Assembly (NCBI GenBank): GCA_964631125.1 | Contig: CAZVYN010000001.1 | Span: 1 to 64,000, forward strand | Source: CAZVYN01 sp964631125 | Lineage (GTDB): Bacteria > Eisenbacteria > RBG-16-71-46 > CAIMUX01 | Length of the DNA stretch: 64,000 nucleotides | Direction of reading: 5' to 3' | Shown here: piece by piece, positions 43,465-52,163 of the stretch | Numbering within the stretch: the stretch's first letter is position 1 | Layout: the number at the start of each line of letters is the position of its first letter | The notes under the pieces: generated by a model | Database searches by the model: none | Told to the model about the DNA's origin: nothing | What the model saw: only the letters and a program-made list of their open reading frames with translations | Program-made: the position numbers and the translations under genes

Positions 43465-45375
43465 TCAGGAGACTCGCTTCATCGAGGCGAGAACAGGCTC
43501 GGGACCGCGAAATCCGAAGAAGCGCTCGACTTCCTTGCCGTCCGAGTCGAAGAAGATGACCGTCGGCAGCCCCACCACGCCGTAGCGCGCTTGCCGCGCC
43601 TTGTCGCCGGCGTCGTTCTTCGTAAAGTCGAGTTTGATCGCGACGAACCGCTCGGCCTCTCTGCGGATGCGCGCGTCCACCCAGGTCTCGTGGTCGAGCT
43701 CGACGCACGCGACGCACCAGTCGGCGTAGAAGTCGATCACCACCGGCTTGCCCTCGGCGCGCGCGCGGCGCCACGCGGCGTCTTCGTCCAAGTTCCAATC
43801 GGGTCCGGGATGCTTGGCGGCCGCGGCGTGGGCGGGTTCGGCCGTCATCCCGGAAGGGTTGGACGAGACCGGCAACGCGCCGAGACCGACGCCGCTGACG
43901 CGAGCGAGCCCGACGAGGAACACGAACGCCCCGCCCAAGAGCAGGATGAGGCCGAAGCCCTTGCGGAAGAGCACGCCGTTCTCGCTGTCTTCCTTGATCG
44001 GTCGGAACGCGCCGAGGAACGTCCCGGTCATCACCACGAGGATCCCGGAGAGCACCCAGGTCCAGCCCGGGCCGATCAGCGCGCGTAGGTAGTAGATGCC
44101 CATCGCGAAGAGGATCACGCCAAAGACGTGCTTCACGGTGTCCATCCAGGCGCCGGCGCCGGGGAGCGCGTTGAGCGCTCCGGCGAAGGTCCCGATGATG
44201 AGGAACAGCAGACCGAGTCCGGCGGCGAAGGTGAAGAGCAGCCAGAATCCGTAGCCGATCGCTCCCACATTCGCGACCCACGCCAGCAACACGACGAGCA
44301 CGGGTCCGACGCAGGGTGAGGCAACGAGACCGGTCACCATCCCCATGGCGATGGCGCCGATCACTCCCCCTCGCGGTCCTCCTTGGATCTTGGTCTGGAG
44401 GCCGGAAGGGAGCGCGAGGTCGAACGCGCCGAGCATCGACGCCCCCATCGCGAAGAAAACGGCGCTGACGATCAGGAGCACCGGCGTCGACTGCATGGCG
44501 TTGCCGAAGAGGGCGCCGGTCGAAGCGGCCAGCACGCCGAGCGACGAATACATGATCGCGATGCCGAGGACGAAAAAGACCGAGAGGGTGAATCCCTGGA
44601 GACGACTGCGACTGCGCCCGCCGATGTAGCTGATCGTGATCGGGATCATCGGATAGACGCAGGGGGTGAAGCTCGTCGCGACGCCGCCGAGGAAAACGAA
44701 GAGGAACGCCAGGAACGATCGCTCGGCCAACGCTTGGGTCAGGCGGCTCGCGAGATCCTTCGGCGCTTCGGCGGCGGGCGACGCGGCCGCGGCTGCGCCA
44801 CTGGCGGCGGCGCTCAGCGACGGGAAGAATTCGGCATTCTCCACCGCCAGCGTCCCCCCTCCGGTCGAGACCTCGAAGGATGCCTCGCGCTCGACTTCTT
44901 CGGGCGCGTAACAGGCGAAGATCGGCTCCTCGGTGCAGGCCTGGTATCCGATGAGCAACTGCAGCGTCCTGGGTCCGGGGGCGGCGTCGCTCGCGACGGT
45001 CATCGGATAGCGGAAGATCGTCCGACCTTGGTAGACGGGGTCCCCCTCATACGTCTGGGAAGGAGGCGCTTCCGGCATCCCGAGGGTGATCGGCTGCCCT
45101 TCCTTCGGGGTGGCCGTGAGAAAGTCCCCGATCTGCAGGTGCGCGGACGGCGGCACGTCATAGATCACCGCGAGGAAGCCGGTCTCCCCCGGGCCCAGCG
45201 CGCGGTGCGAGAGCGCCAAACGCACCGGTACGATCACGGGCTCTTGCGCGTGAGCGTCGCCGGAGCGCAAGGCGGGCATCGCCGAGACCGCAGCCCAGAC
45301 GGCGAGCGCGGCCACGAACCAGATCGACAGAGCGCGCCATGGCAGCGAGTGAGCGCGGTGGAAAGTCCGGTGCAT
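43465..45375 (-). CDS. dsbD: Thiol:disulfide interchange protein DsbD-like
   Basis: Carries reducing power from cytoplasmic thioredoxin to the periplasm. The 636 residues have a signal peptide, an amino-terminal DsbD-alpha-like domain (about 45-175, cysteines in YQACTEEPIFACYAP), a CcdA-type membrane unit with about eight helices (about 220-470; conserved cysteines in TPCVYPMIP and ASPCVGPVL), and a carboxy thioredoxin domain (about 525-636) with WCVACVELDHE. All three redox pairs are intact. ATG 45375 follows AGGAG. It converges on rho. Likely partners are periplasmic thioredoxins and cytochrome c maturation. Confidence 0.92.
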   Translation of the reverse strand: MHRTFHRAHSLPWRALSIWFVAALAVWAAVSAMPALRSGDAHAQEPVIVPVRLALSHRALGPGETGFLAVIYDVPPSAHLQIGDFLTATPKEGQPITLGMPEAPPSQTYEGDPVYQGRTIFRYPMTVASDAAPGPRTLQLLIGYQACTEEPIFACYAPEEVEREASFEVSTGGGTLAVENAEFFPSLSAAASGAAAAASPAAEAPKDLASRLTQALAERSFLAFLFVFLGGVATSFTPCVYPMIPITISYIGGRSRSRLQGFTLSVFFVLGIAIMYSSLGVLAASTGALFGNAMQSTPVLLIVSAVFFAMGASMLGAFDLALPSGLQTKIQGGPRGGVIGAIAMGMVTGLVASPCVGPVLVVLLAWVANVGAIGYGFWLLFTFAAGLGLLFLIIGTFAGALNALPGAGAWMDTVKHVFGVILFAMGIYYLRALIGPGWTWVLSGILVVMTGTFLGAFRPIKEDSENGVLFRKGFGLILLLGGAFVFLVGLARVSGVGLGALPVSSNPSGMTAEPAHAAAAKHPGPDWNLDEDAAWRRARAEGKPVVIDFYADWCVACVELDHETWVDARIRREAERFVAIKLDFTKNDAGDKARQARYGVVGLPTVIFFDSDGKEVERFFGFRGPEPVLASMKRVS

Positions 45376-45488
45376 GCATCTCCTCTTCGAGTCCTGGGCG
45401 AGTGTGCGGCGAGCCGGGGGCCGGGCTGATCTGAACCCTGAGCTTGGATCAAGAGTTTCGGGATTGTCCGGGTCGAGCTCCGTGGGGG

Positions 45489-46649
45489 TCAAGGCAGGGA
45501 GCCCGAGGCGGCCGACGGCGCTAGTTCCGCCCTCAGGCCCGAGTGGTCGGAGAGGCCGTCCGCGGGAAAGGTTTCGGGGGGCGTCGTGGCGACCAGTCCG
45601 CGCGCCGCGATCCAGTCCAGCCGCATCCCGAGGACGCGAGGTTCCAAACCGGCGGTGCGCATCAGCGCCTGGGCCCACGGCCGGGGCACGAGTGAGAGGT
45701 CTTCGACCTCTCCGAGTCGCTGCCAACCGGTCGCGCCTCGATCGTTGAACGCGTCCCAAGCGAAACCGGCCGCGGCCAGGCGGGCGAAGAGCGGTTCGCG
45801 TTTCTCGGGACGGACCAGCTCCTCGCTGAGCTGTTCGCGCGGGGTGGTCAGGATGCGGAGGAACCCGGCGAACGATCGCGCCCAGCCTCCGCGCGGAAAG
45901 CTGTTCGTGTTCCAGTCACCCGTCACGACGACCGGCAGATCGGCTCCCCAGAGTGCGAGCGCCGCGTCGAGTCCCTCCAGGAACGCCGCGAACTGCGCCT
46001 CTCGGCAAGTCGGCGTGCGACGCACCTCCAGATGCGTGGTCCCGACGACGCAGCGGCCGAACGGCGCCTCGAGCAATACATAGAGTCCCTGTCGAACTCC
46101 GAAGCGCTTCTCCCAGAAATCGAAGTAGTCCCAACACGCGGGCAGCGGATGGCGCGCGACCGCCAGCAGCGGCAAACGCGTGAGGATGGTCAGACCGTGC
46201 AGGCCCCGCTCGTTCTCGCCGGGCGCCTTCGCGTCTTCCGGTGGACCTTTGGTGCATTCGATGTAAGACGGCAGGTAGACCGAGTGTCCGCGCCAGGCGT
46301 GGGCCAACACTCGGGCGACATCGGCGTTGCTCGCGCGCGCCATGCCGATGTCGGTCTCTTGCAGAGTGATCACATCGGCGTCGGCGAGACGGGGGTCGTC
46401 GCGGAAGCGTCGCTCGAGTCCCTCCAGGCGAAGGCCCTTCTCGATGTTCCACTGCGCCACGCGCAGGGTCGGTCGCGTGGAGACATCGGGCTCGGCGGCG
46501 AGCTCGATCCGCGGGGTCCGGAGGAGCGCATCGAGCTCGGCGCCCCAGCGCGCGAAGAACGGAGAGGCGCGAAAGGCGCGCTCGTCGCGAAAGGCGCGGC
46601 AGGCGGCGACGAACTCCGCGTAGTCGAGGCCGGGGACGAGTTCCGCCAC
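45489..46649 (-). CDS. Endonuclease/exonuclease/phosphatase family protein
   Basis: A 386-residue protein of the EEP superfamily (exonuclease III-like fold, about 75-375). Visible active-site motifs: AQWNIEKG, ITLQETD, GTTHLEV, VVTGDWNTN and GLSDHSGL with the catalytic histidine. The amino part (about 1-70) is alpha-helical and unknown. No signal peptide is apparent. The GTG start at 46649 lies 10 bases after the stop of the small lipoprotein gene, with GAGGCG upstream. Substrate may be a nucleic acid, phosphoinositide or sphingomyelin; not resolvable. Confidence 0.8.
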   Translation of the reverse strand: MAELVPGLDYAEFVAACRAFRDERAFRASPFFARWGAELDALLRTPRIELAAEPDVSTRPTLRVAQWNIEKGLRLEGLERRFRDDPRLADADVITLQETDIGMARASNADVARVLAHAWRGHSVYLPSYIECTKGPPEDAKAPGENERGLHGLTILTRLPLLAVARHPLPACWDYFDFWEKRFGVRQGLYVLLEAPFGRCVVGTTHLEVRRTPTCREAQFAAFLEGLDAALALWGADLPVVVTGDWNTNSFPRGGWARSFAGFLRILTTPREQLSEELVRPEKREPLFARLAAAGFAWDAFNDRGATGWQRLGEVEDLSLVPRPWAQALMRTAGLEPRVLGMRLDWIAARGLVATTPPETFPADGLSDHSGLRAELAPSAASGSLP

Positions 46650-46659
46650 CCGCGTCGCC

Positions 46660-47109
46660 TCAGTTCCGCCGCGAGCGCGGATTCGAGCCCCCGCCGCGTC
46701 CGCCCAACGTGGTCTCGTCGAGCAGGACGACGCGGTGCTCTCGACCGATCGGGAAGCGACGGCTGATCTGCCCCACACACCGAGCCTGCGAGCCGGGCGC
46801 CGGCGTCTCGGTCTGGGTGAGCACGAGGATCGAGTCTGCGCCGTCGACCAGCCGGAATCCCAAGGCGCCGACTTCCGGAATCCAGCGGACCGCTTCGACG
46901 CGCCCGCTCAGCGTCACCGATTGACCCTGGAAGCGGCGCGGATCGTCTTGGATCCGGCCGATCGGAGTGGAAACGAAGCGACAGCCGACCCCGCCGAGGA
47001 CGAACGAACCCAGGAAGCACGCGCGGACGACCGCGCGGAGCGCGCGTCTCGCAAGCGGCATGAAGAGCGGCGTGAACACCGGCGTGAACAGCGGCATGAA
47101 CAGCGACAT
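46660..47109 (-). CDS. Small lipoprotein with OB-like domain
   Basis: A 149-residue protein. The amino end contains three or four PLFT/PLFM repeats encoded by 12-base DNA units, then a signal segment (VVRACFLGSFVLGGVGC) with possible lipobox cysteine. The domain at about 52-130 (RFQGQSVTLSGRVEAVRW and SILVLTQTETPAPGS) resembles the OB-type bacterial lipoproteins of the tRNA_anti-like group, which bind small ligands or nucleic acid. ATG 47109 is supported by a TATGCT box eight bases upstream; ATGs at 47097 and 47061 are alternatives lying inside and after the repeats. It precedes the EEP-family gene, so the two may form a unit. Confidence 0.65.
   Translation of the reverse strand: MSLFMPLFTPVFTPLFMPLARRALRAVVRACFLGSFVLGGVGCRFVSTPIGRIQDDPRRFQGQSVTLSGRVEAVRWIPEVGALGFRLVDGADSILVLTQTETPAPGSQARCVGQISRRFPIGREHRVVLLDETTLGGRGGGSNPRSRRN
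47057..47104. repeat. Four 12-base tandem repeats at the start of the lipoprotein gene
   Basis: Units ggcatgaagagc, ggcgtgaacacc, ggcgtgaacagc and ggcatgaacagc (plus strand) follow directly on each other. They encode the PLFT-like repeat, and several contain a possible start codon in the minus strand, so unit number could change which ATG is used. Confidence 0.85.
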
Positions 47110-47117
47110 GGCGCGGC

Positions 47118-47123
47118 AGCATA
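47118..47123 (-). promoter_or_regulatory. Probable -10 box (TATGCT) of the lipoprotein gene
   Basis: TATGCT on the minus strand ends eight bases before ATG 47109. No ribosome site fits between, so the transcript would be nearly leaderless. Confidence 0.45.
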
Positions 47124-47213
47124 GTCGAAGGCGGAATTAGCTCAGGGCGCTTTCGTCGCCGTCCGATCTTCTCGAAGTCGACGGTGCCCCGCGGACTTGC
47201 AGGAGACCGAAAC

Positions 47214-47609
47214 ATGTCCACTCCCTCCGGACCGACCGCGAGCCCGCGAATCCTGGTGGTCGAAGACGACCTGGTGAACCAGAAGGTGCTCTCTCGCATG
47301 TTGGAACTGAGGGGATACACGGTCGACGTCGCGGATCACGGGGGCATCGCGCTGGAGAAGCTGCGGACCGAGCCGTTCGATCTGGTCCTGTTGGATATGC
47401 AGATGCCCGTGCTCGACGGGTTCGAGACGCTGCGGCGCCTCCGCGAGGATCCGAGCTTCAGCCAACTCCCGGTCGTGGCCTGCACGGCTCTCGCCATGAG
47501 CGGCGATCGGGAACGCTGCCTCCACGCCGGCTGCGACGACTACTTGAGCAAGCCGATCCTTCGCTCTCCCCTCGATTCGATCCTCGCCCGCTGGGCGCCG
47601 ATTTCCTAG
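47214..47609 (+). CDS. Single-domain response regulator (CheY-like)
   Basis: A 131-residue receiver domain. Acidic pair VVEDDLVNQKVL, phosphoacceptor aspartate in LVLLDMQMPVLDG (about 61), threonine in ACTALAM and lysine in YLSKPI are all present. The VNQKVLSRMLE segment is typical of receivers from hybrid kinases and phosphorelays rather than flagellar CheY. AGGAG lies nine bases before the ATG. It opens a chemosensory-like operon: receiver, Hpt, CheR and CheX. It could be the phosphate partner of the next gene's histidine. Confidence 0.9.
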   Translation: MSTPSGPTASPRILVVEDDLVNQKVLSRMLELRGYTVDVADHGGIALEKLRTEPFDLVLLDMQMPVLDGFETLRRLREDPSFSQLPVVACTALAMSGDRERCLHAGCDDYLSKPILRSPLDSILARWAPIS

Positions 47610-47625
47610 GCCCCGAGGAGGACGA

Positions 47626-47960
47626 ATGAGCGATCTGACCGACATCGTCAGCGAGTTCCTGGTCGAGAGTCACGAGAACCTCGATCAGCTCGACCGTGAC
47701 TTGGTGGCTTTGGAGCGGGATCCGGTCGATCGCACGCGGCTCGCGAGCATCTTCCGCACGATCCACACGATGAAGGGGACCTCGGGCTTCCTGGGCTTCG
47801 GCTCGCTCGAAGCAGTGACGCATGCCGGAGAGAGCCTTCTCTCCAAGCTGCGGGATGGCGCGCTGCAGGCGACGCCGTCAGGCGGTTGCTGCACCACCTC
47901 GAGACGACCGGAAGCGAGGGGAGCGAGGACAACGGCGGCCTGAGCGGAGCGAGCAGATGA
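47626..47960 (+). pseudogene. Hpt (CheA P1-like) phosphotransfer domain, frameshifted near its end
   Basis: Histidine phosphotransfer protein. The first 82 codons read a standard CheA P1 helix bundle with the phosphohistidine in IFRTIHTMKGTSGFLGF. At about 47870 the frame leaves the family: frame 0 ends as a nonsense tail at 47943, whereas the +1 frame continues with DAVRRLLHHLETTGSEG, which resembles the fourth P1 helix, and stops at 47960 in an ATGA overlap with cheR. About ten residues of the family appear to be missing at the join, so a small deletion is likely. No CheA dimerisation, kinase or CheW-like region follows. It may be a sequencing error, a real lesion, or still functional through the first helices. 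Confidence 0.7.
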
Positions 47961-48787
47961 GCCTATCGCTCACCGACTTCCGATACATCTGCGATCTGGT
48001 GCTCGACCGCTCGGCGATCGTGCTGGAACCGGGCAAGGAGTACCTAGTCGAGTCGCGACTGACGCCTCTCGCGCGACGCGAGGGCGTGGGCGGACTGGAC
48101 GAACTGATCGCGCGCCTGCGCCAGCGCACGGTGAACGGACTCGAAACGCGCGTGGTCGAGGCGATGACCACGAACGAGACGAGTTTCTTCCGCGATCTAC
48201 ATCCGTTCAACGCGCTCCACAAGACGATCCTGCCCGACCTGCTGGAGCGGCGTTCGTCGGAGCGCACGCTGGGAATCTGGAGCGCGGCCGCGTCGAGCGG
48301 GCAGGAGATCTACTCGATCGCCATGCTGCTCCGGGAGCACTTCCCGCAACTGGCGGGCTGGAAGGTGCGGCTTCTCGCGACCGACCTCTCCGACGAGATG
48401 GTGCAGCGCGCGAGCGAAGGTCTCTTCAGTCAGCTAGAGGTCAACCGCGGGCTGCCCGCGCCGCTCTTGTTGAAGTACTTCGAGAAGCAGGGCGCGCAGT
48501 GGCGCATCAACGACGAGATCCGTACCTCGATCGAGTTCCGACGCATGAACCTCGTCGAGCCATGGCCGCAGATCCCCGACATGGACGTCATCTTCATTCG
48601 CAACGTGCTCATCTACTTCTCGGTCGAGTCGAAACGCGACATCTTGGCGAAGGTTCGCCAGGTCCTGCGACGCGACGGCGCGCTCTTCATGGGCGCAGCC
48701 GAGACCACGTTCAGTCTCGACGACAGCTTCGAGCGCGTGCAGATCGAGAAGACATCCTGCTATCGCCCGCGCGGGGGCGCCGGCTGA
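47957..48787 (+). CDS. cheR: Chemotaxis protein methyltransferase CheR
   Basis: SAM-dependent enzyme methylating glutamates of chemoreceptors. The 276 residues have the amino-terminal helical domain (MTTNETSFFRD) and the catalytic domain with SAM motifs (GIWSAAASSGQEIYSIAM), LLATDLSDEM and the conserved IFIRNVLIYFS. Family length is normal. The ATG overlaps the frame-corrected Hpt stop as ATGA. No chemoreceptor is encoded in the window, so its target lies elsewhere or is the HAMP-like protein at 52160-53236. Confidence 0.94.
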   Translation: MSLSLTDFRYICDLVLDRSAIVLEPGKEYLVESRLTPLARREGVGGLDELIARLRQRTVNGLETRVVEAMTTNETSFFRDLHPFNALHKTILPDLLERRSSERTLGIWSAAASSGQEIYSIAMLLREHFPQLAGWKVRLLATDLSDEMVQRASEGLFSQLEVNRGLPAPLLLKYFEKQGAQWRINDEIRTSIEFRRMNLVEPWPQIPDMDVIFIRNVLIYFSVESKRDILAKVRQVLRRDGALFMGAAETTFSLDDSFERVQIEKTSCYRPRGGAG

Positions 48788-49272
48788 TGGCGCTCTCGAC
48801 GCGGACGCCGTTCGTCGAGAGCGACGTGCAGATGCTGGTCGAGGCGATCTGGTCGACCGTGCTCTCGCTGCAGGCGCGACGGGCGCGTTCCGGCCGTGAC
48901 CTGCGCCTGGATGATGCCGGGCCCGTCATCACCGGATGCGCGCAAATCACCGGGGCCTGGGAGGGCGCGGTGCTGCTGGAGTGCTCGGTCGCGCTCGCGC
49001 ATCGCGCCGCCGCCGCCGTCTTCCGCACCGATCCCGCCGAGCTGAGCGTCGCCGATCTGGAGGGCGCGATCGGCGAGCTGACCAACATGCACGGCGGGAA
49101 TCTGAAGGGGCTGTTGCCCGACTCCTGTTTCCTCTCGCTGCCCGCGGTGGTGCACGGGAGGGATCATCGACTGCGCGTCCCCGGCGCGGCGGAGGTCTGC
49201 CGGCAGGTCTACGAGTGCGACGGGGAGCGGTTCGTCGTCAGCATCCTGGGCCGCACCGCCCACGGCGCGTAG
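48787..49272 (+). CDS. CheX-like chemotaxis phosphatase domain protein
   Basis: A 161-residue protein of the CheC/CheX class. It has the beta-rich core (AWEGAVLLECSVALAHRAAA) and the active helix AIGELTNMHGGNLKGLLP, whose ExxN pattern (E and N in ELTNMHGGN) matches the CheY-P phosphatase site. It probably dephosphorylates the receiver encoded at 47214 or the one at 49289. Its ATG shares a base with the cheR stop (TGATG). A longer family member with two active sites is excluded by length. Confidence 0.8.
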   Translation: MALSTRTPFVESDVQMLVEAIWSTVLSLQARRARSGRDLRLDDAGPVITGCAQITGAWEGAVLLECSVALAHRAAAAVFRTDPAELSVADLEGAIGELTNMHGGNLKGLLPDSCFLSLPAVVHGRDHRLRVPGAAEVCRQVYECDGERFVVSILGRTAHGA

Positions 49273-49288
49273 ACCCGCGGTTCGCGTC

Positions 49289-50881
49289 TCAGTCTCGGGG
49301 AGTTCCCGCTTCGGCCTCGAGGACGACGAGCGACTCGCGCTCCGGCAGCACCGAGAGCAAGAAGAGCGGAGTCAACTCCGGATCGAACTGAACCCCGGCG
49401 AGTGAGAGCAGAATCCCGCTCGCCTCGGACGGTAGATACGCCGCACGGTGCGGGCGCTCGTGGATGAGCGCGTCCCACGCGTTGGCTAGCGCGACGATCC
49501 GCGCGAGTAGCGGGATCTCGGGTCCGCGCAGCCGCTCGGGACCGCTCGAACCGTCCCACCACTCGTGCTGAGAGCGCAGGATCTGCCCGATCCGTCCTTC
49601 GTGATGAGCGCCGAGCAGCGATTCCGCTCGACGAATTGCTTCACGGCGATGCGCCTCGCGTTGCGCGTGATCGAGCTGGACCGGCCCGCCCAGCAGCTCC
49701 GCGTACGATTCAAGTTCCCCGAGATCGTGCAGGATCGCGCCGTCCCCTAGCGCATCGAGTTCCTCCGGTGGCAGTTGCAGGCGTCGGCCGAAGCCCAACG
49801 CGAGGGCCTGGACCCGTCGCGAATGGCCGCGCAACTGCGGATACCGGTCTTCTACCTGGGCCACCAGCTCCGCCGTGGTCGAGATGAACGTCGCCCGCGC
49901 TCGCGTGAACGCTCGCTGGTTGCGCAACGCCGCGGCCACGCCGTGTCCCAGCATGGCGAGCGTGCGGAGGTCCGCGCTCCGCGGCTCGGCTCTCACGGTG
50001 AGTCCGATCCAGCCCAGCAACTCGTCTTCGGCCACCGCCGGAACGAGCCAGGTCAGTCCGGCGGGGGACAAGCGGCGGATGTCTTCCTCCGCCTCTGGGT
50101 GGGCCGCGAATTCCTCCACGCGCATCGGCCGACCGACCGACGCCAGTAGCCTCACGACGAAGCCGCGACCGGACAGCCGCAGCGGCCGCGCCTCGAGATC
50201 GGACAGTCCGCGCCAGATGCGCGGCGTGTACCTCCCGTCGGCTTCGATCGTGGCGAGCACCAAGCGATCCACCTCGAAGCCGGCCAGCAGGGTCGAGACG
50301 AAGCGCGGCAGGAACTCGTCGAGCGAGATCGCGCGCTGCAGGTCCAAGACCTGCTCGAGCATTCCACCCACCTGGTTGAGGCCGCGATGGAGATCGCCCT
50401 GCATTTCCTGGAGGGAGGCTCGGTGGCGCTTGACCTCGTCCTCGAGCACGTCGTTGCGCAGCGCGAGCGTGCGACGCTCCTGGACGCGATCGAGGAGTCT
50501 ACGGATACGCAGGATCAGCTCGCGCGGTGAGAACGGCTTGCTCAGATAGTCGTCCGCGCCCAGCCGCAAGCCTTGGACACGCACGTCGGTCGCGGCATTC
50601 GCGGAGATGAGAATCACCGGCGTGCTGGCCAACTGCGGATCGGACCGAACCGCCTGCAACACTTCGAAGCCGCTCTTGCGCGGGAGACGCACGTCGAGCA
50701 CGACCAGATCGGGTCGATGCGTCTCGATCGCCCGTTGCGCGGTCTCGCCGTCGTAGGCGGAGAGCACCTGGTACCCCCGCCCTCCGAGCGTGATCTGGAG
50801 CAGCTCGACCACCCGGATGTCGTCGTCGACGACCAGCAGTGTCTCTTTCGCCTCACGCTCTGGGACGGACGCATCGGCCAT
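49289..50881 (-). CDS. Response regulator with GAF-like and degenerate HD-GYP domains
   Basis: A 530-residue protein. The receiver (about 12-130) has VVDDDIRVVELL, aspartate in LVVLDVRLPRKSG and lysine in YLSKPFSP. A coiled coil (about 135-170) leads to a GAF-like region (about 175-330), then an HD domain (about 335-510). The HD pair is kept in GAILHDLGELES and a second histidine in RSQHEWWDG, but the GYP loop reads GSSGPERL, so cyclic-di-GMP hydrolysis is doubtful. It converges on cheX with 16 bases between, and follows the CheW-like gene on the minus strand. Confidence 0.82.
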   Translation of the reverse strand: MADASVPEREAKETLLVVDDDIRVVELLQITLGGRGYQVLSAYDGETAQRAIETHRPDLVVLDVRLPRKSGFEVLQAVRSDPQLASTPVILISANAATDVRVQGLRLGADDYLSKPFSPRELILRIRRLLDRVQERRTLALRNDVLEDEVKRHRASLQEMQGDLHRGLNQVGGMLEQVLDLQRAISLDEFLPRFVSTLLAGFEVDRLVLATIEADGRYTPRIWRGLSDLEARPLRLSGRGFVVRLLASVGRPMRVEEFAAHPEAEEDIRRLSPAGLTWLVPAVAEDELLGWIGLTVRAEPRSADLRTLAMLGHGVAAALRNQRAFTRARATFISTTAELVAQVEDRYPQLRGHSRRVQALALGFGRRLQLPPEELDALGDGAILHDLGELESYAELLGGPVQLDHAQREAHRREAIRRAESLLGAHHEGRIGQILRSQHEWWDGSSGPERLRGPEIPLLARIVALANAWDALIHERPHRAAYLPSEASGILLSLAGVQFDPELTPLFLLSVLPERESLVVLEAEAGTPRD

Positions 50882-50969
50882 GCGGGCGAGACCTCTCGGG
50901 GAAGATGCACGAATGCGGACGGCCGCCTCCTCGCCGCGGGGGCGAGGCCGGACGGGCGTGGGGCCTTCC

Positions 50970-52163
50970 CTACCGATCGGCCGGGAGCGGGGGCGCCTTT
51001 ACCGTGGGCGTGTCCGAAGACGACGCCGACGACGCGCCGGGCGGCAGGACGCAGGACTCGAGTTCCGCCGGGGCGAAGGGATGGACGATGCGCGCCGCGC
51101 GCCGCAGCGCTCCCGGAAGTTGCCCCTCCCAGGGCGCGCCCCGAGCGCTGACCAGGACCAGGTCTCCGCCGACGGCGGCCCAGCTCTCCACGCCGCGAGA
51201 GGCGTCCGGTGAACTCGGTAGTTCGACGTAAGCGCGAACCGCGCTCCCGTTGCGCCAGCGGAGCAGGCCCGCCTCGTCGTCCGGCTCTTCGGTCACGCGC
51301 CACCCCGCCAGTCGCAGCGCGCGGGCCAGCGCGACGCGGGCGGGTAGACTCCGCACGCAGATCAAGGCCTCGGGCGAGACGGCCGGCGGCGGCGCGCTCG
51401 GGGTCACCTCGAGCGGGGGATGCGCGTGGCTCGCGCCGTTGACCTTCGCTCGCGCCGACGAGGCGTTGATCGGGAACAGCCTCTCGACCCACACCTCCAA
51501 AGAGACCGATTCAACCCCTCCGTAAGGCGACGGCAACAGGACGACCGTGACGCCGTGCGCCTCCGCCTTACCCGCAGGGAAGATACCGCGCACCGCTTCG
51601 CAGACCAGCCCATCGTCCGCGCCGACGCCCCAGCGCACGCTGTATCCCGACTCGTGGGGAGAGTCACCGTCGGCTCGCCGATGTCCGTTCGATCCGTTCG
51701 CCGCGACGAGGGGGGCGCCGCCGTTCAGCCAACGTCGCAGCGGCGGCAGTGGAAGCCCATCTTCCTCCGCCAGCGACACCCGCCGCACCGCTCCCCAAGG
51801 CAACGCGACGACGAGCGCGCCGTCGCCGACGACCAGGAGGAAGGGAGAGAGCGAACCCTTCGTCCACGACGGATCGACCGGAGGCATCGGCGCAGCCCGG
51901 ATCGACGCGGCGTCCACCCGCGCCGCTTCGATCGGCACAGGTTCGATGGGCTGAACTTCGATCGGCACTGCCTCGATCGGCCCAGTTTCGATCGGGACAG
52001 TTTCGATCGGCCCAGTTTCCCCCGCCGGAGATGCAGCGCTCGTGCCGTTCGGAGCGGGAAGCCCTCCGAGGATTCGGACGAGGCGTGCGAGCACGCGTTC
52101 TTCCGCGTGCCTGAGCCTGCGGAACTTGCGCAGCAGACGGTGTAGCTCGTCCGCGGTCGTCAT
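50970..52163 (-). CDS. CheW-like protein with PIE repeats and receiver-like C-terminus
   Basis: A 397-residue protein I recognise only in part. A short helical amino end (about 1-35) is followed by six five-residue PIExx repeats (about 48-80). The middle (about 105-255) resembles a CheW/CheA-P5 domain: LLVVGDGALVVALPWGAVRRV and, later, GLVCEAVRGIFPAG in the places of the two CheW half-barrels. The last 140 residues resemble a receiver (ALICVRSLPARVALARALRLAGW) but lack the acidic pair and phosphoacceptor. ATG 52163 overlaps the stop of the HAMP-like gene as ATGA. A scaffold linking a membrane sensor to response regulators is the likely role; inference only. Confidence 0.6.
   Translation of the reverse strand: MTTADELHRLLRKFRRLRHAEERVLARLVRILGGLPAPNGTSAASPAGETGPIETVPIETGPIEAVPIEVQPIEPVPIEAARVDAASIRAAPMPPVDPSWTKGSLSPFLLVVGDGALVVALPWGAVRRVSLAEEDGLPLPPLRRWLNGGAPLVAANGSNGHRRADGDSPHESGYSVRWGVGADDGLVCEAVRGIFPAGKAEAHGVTVVLLPSPYGGVESVSLEVWVERLFPINASSARAKVNGASHAHPPLEVTPSAPPPAVSPEALICVRSLPARVALARALRLAGWRVTEEPDDEAGLLRWRNGSAVRAYVELPSSPDASRGVESWAAVGGDLVLVSARGAPWEGQLPGALRRAARIVHPFAPAELESCVLPPGASSASSSDTPTVKAPPLPADR
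51927..52016. repeat. Six 15-base tandem repeats encoding PIExx
   Basis: Six imperfect copies of ttcgatcggcccagt (plus strand) follow directly on one another and encode Pro-Ile-Glu-x-x in the CheW-like protein. Copy number may vary between strains without frame change, altering the linker length. Confidence 0.85.
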
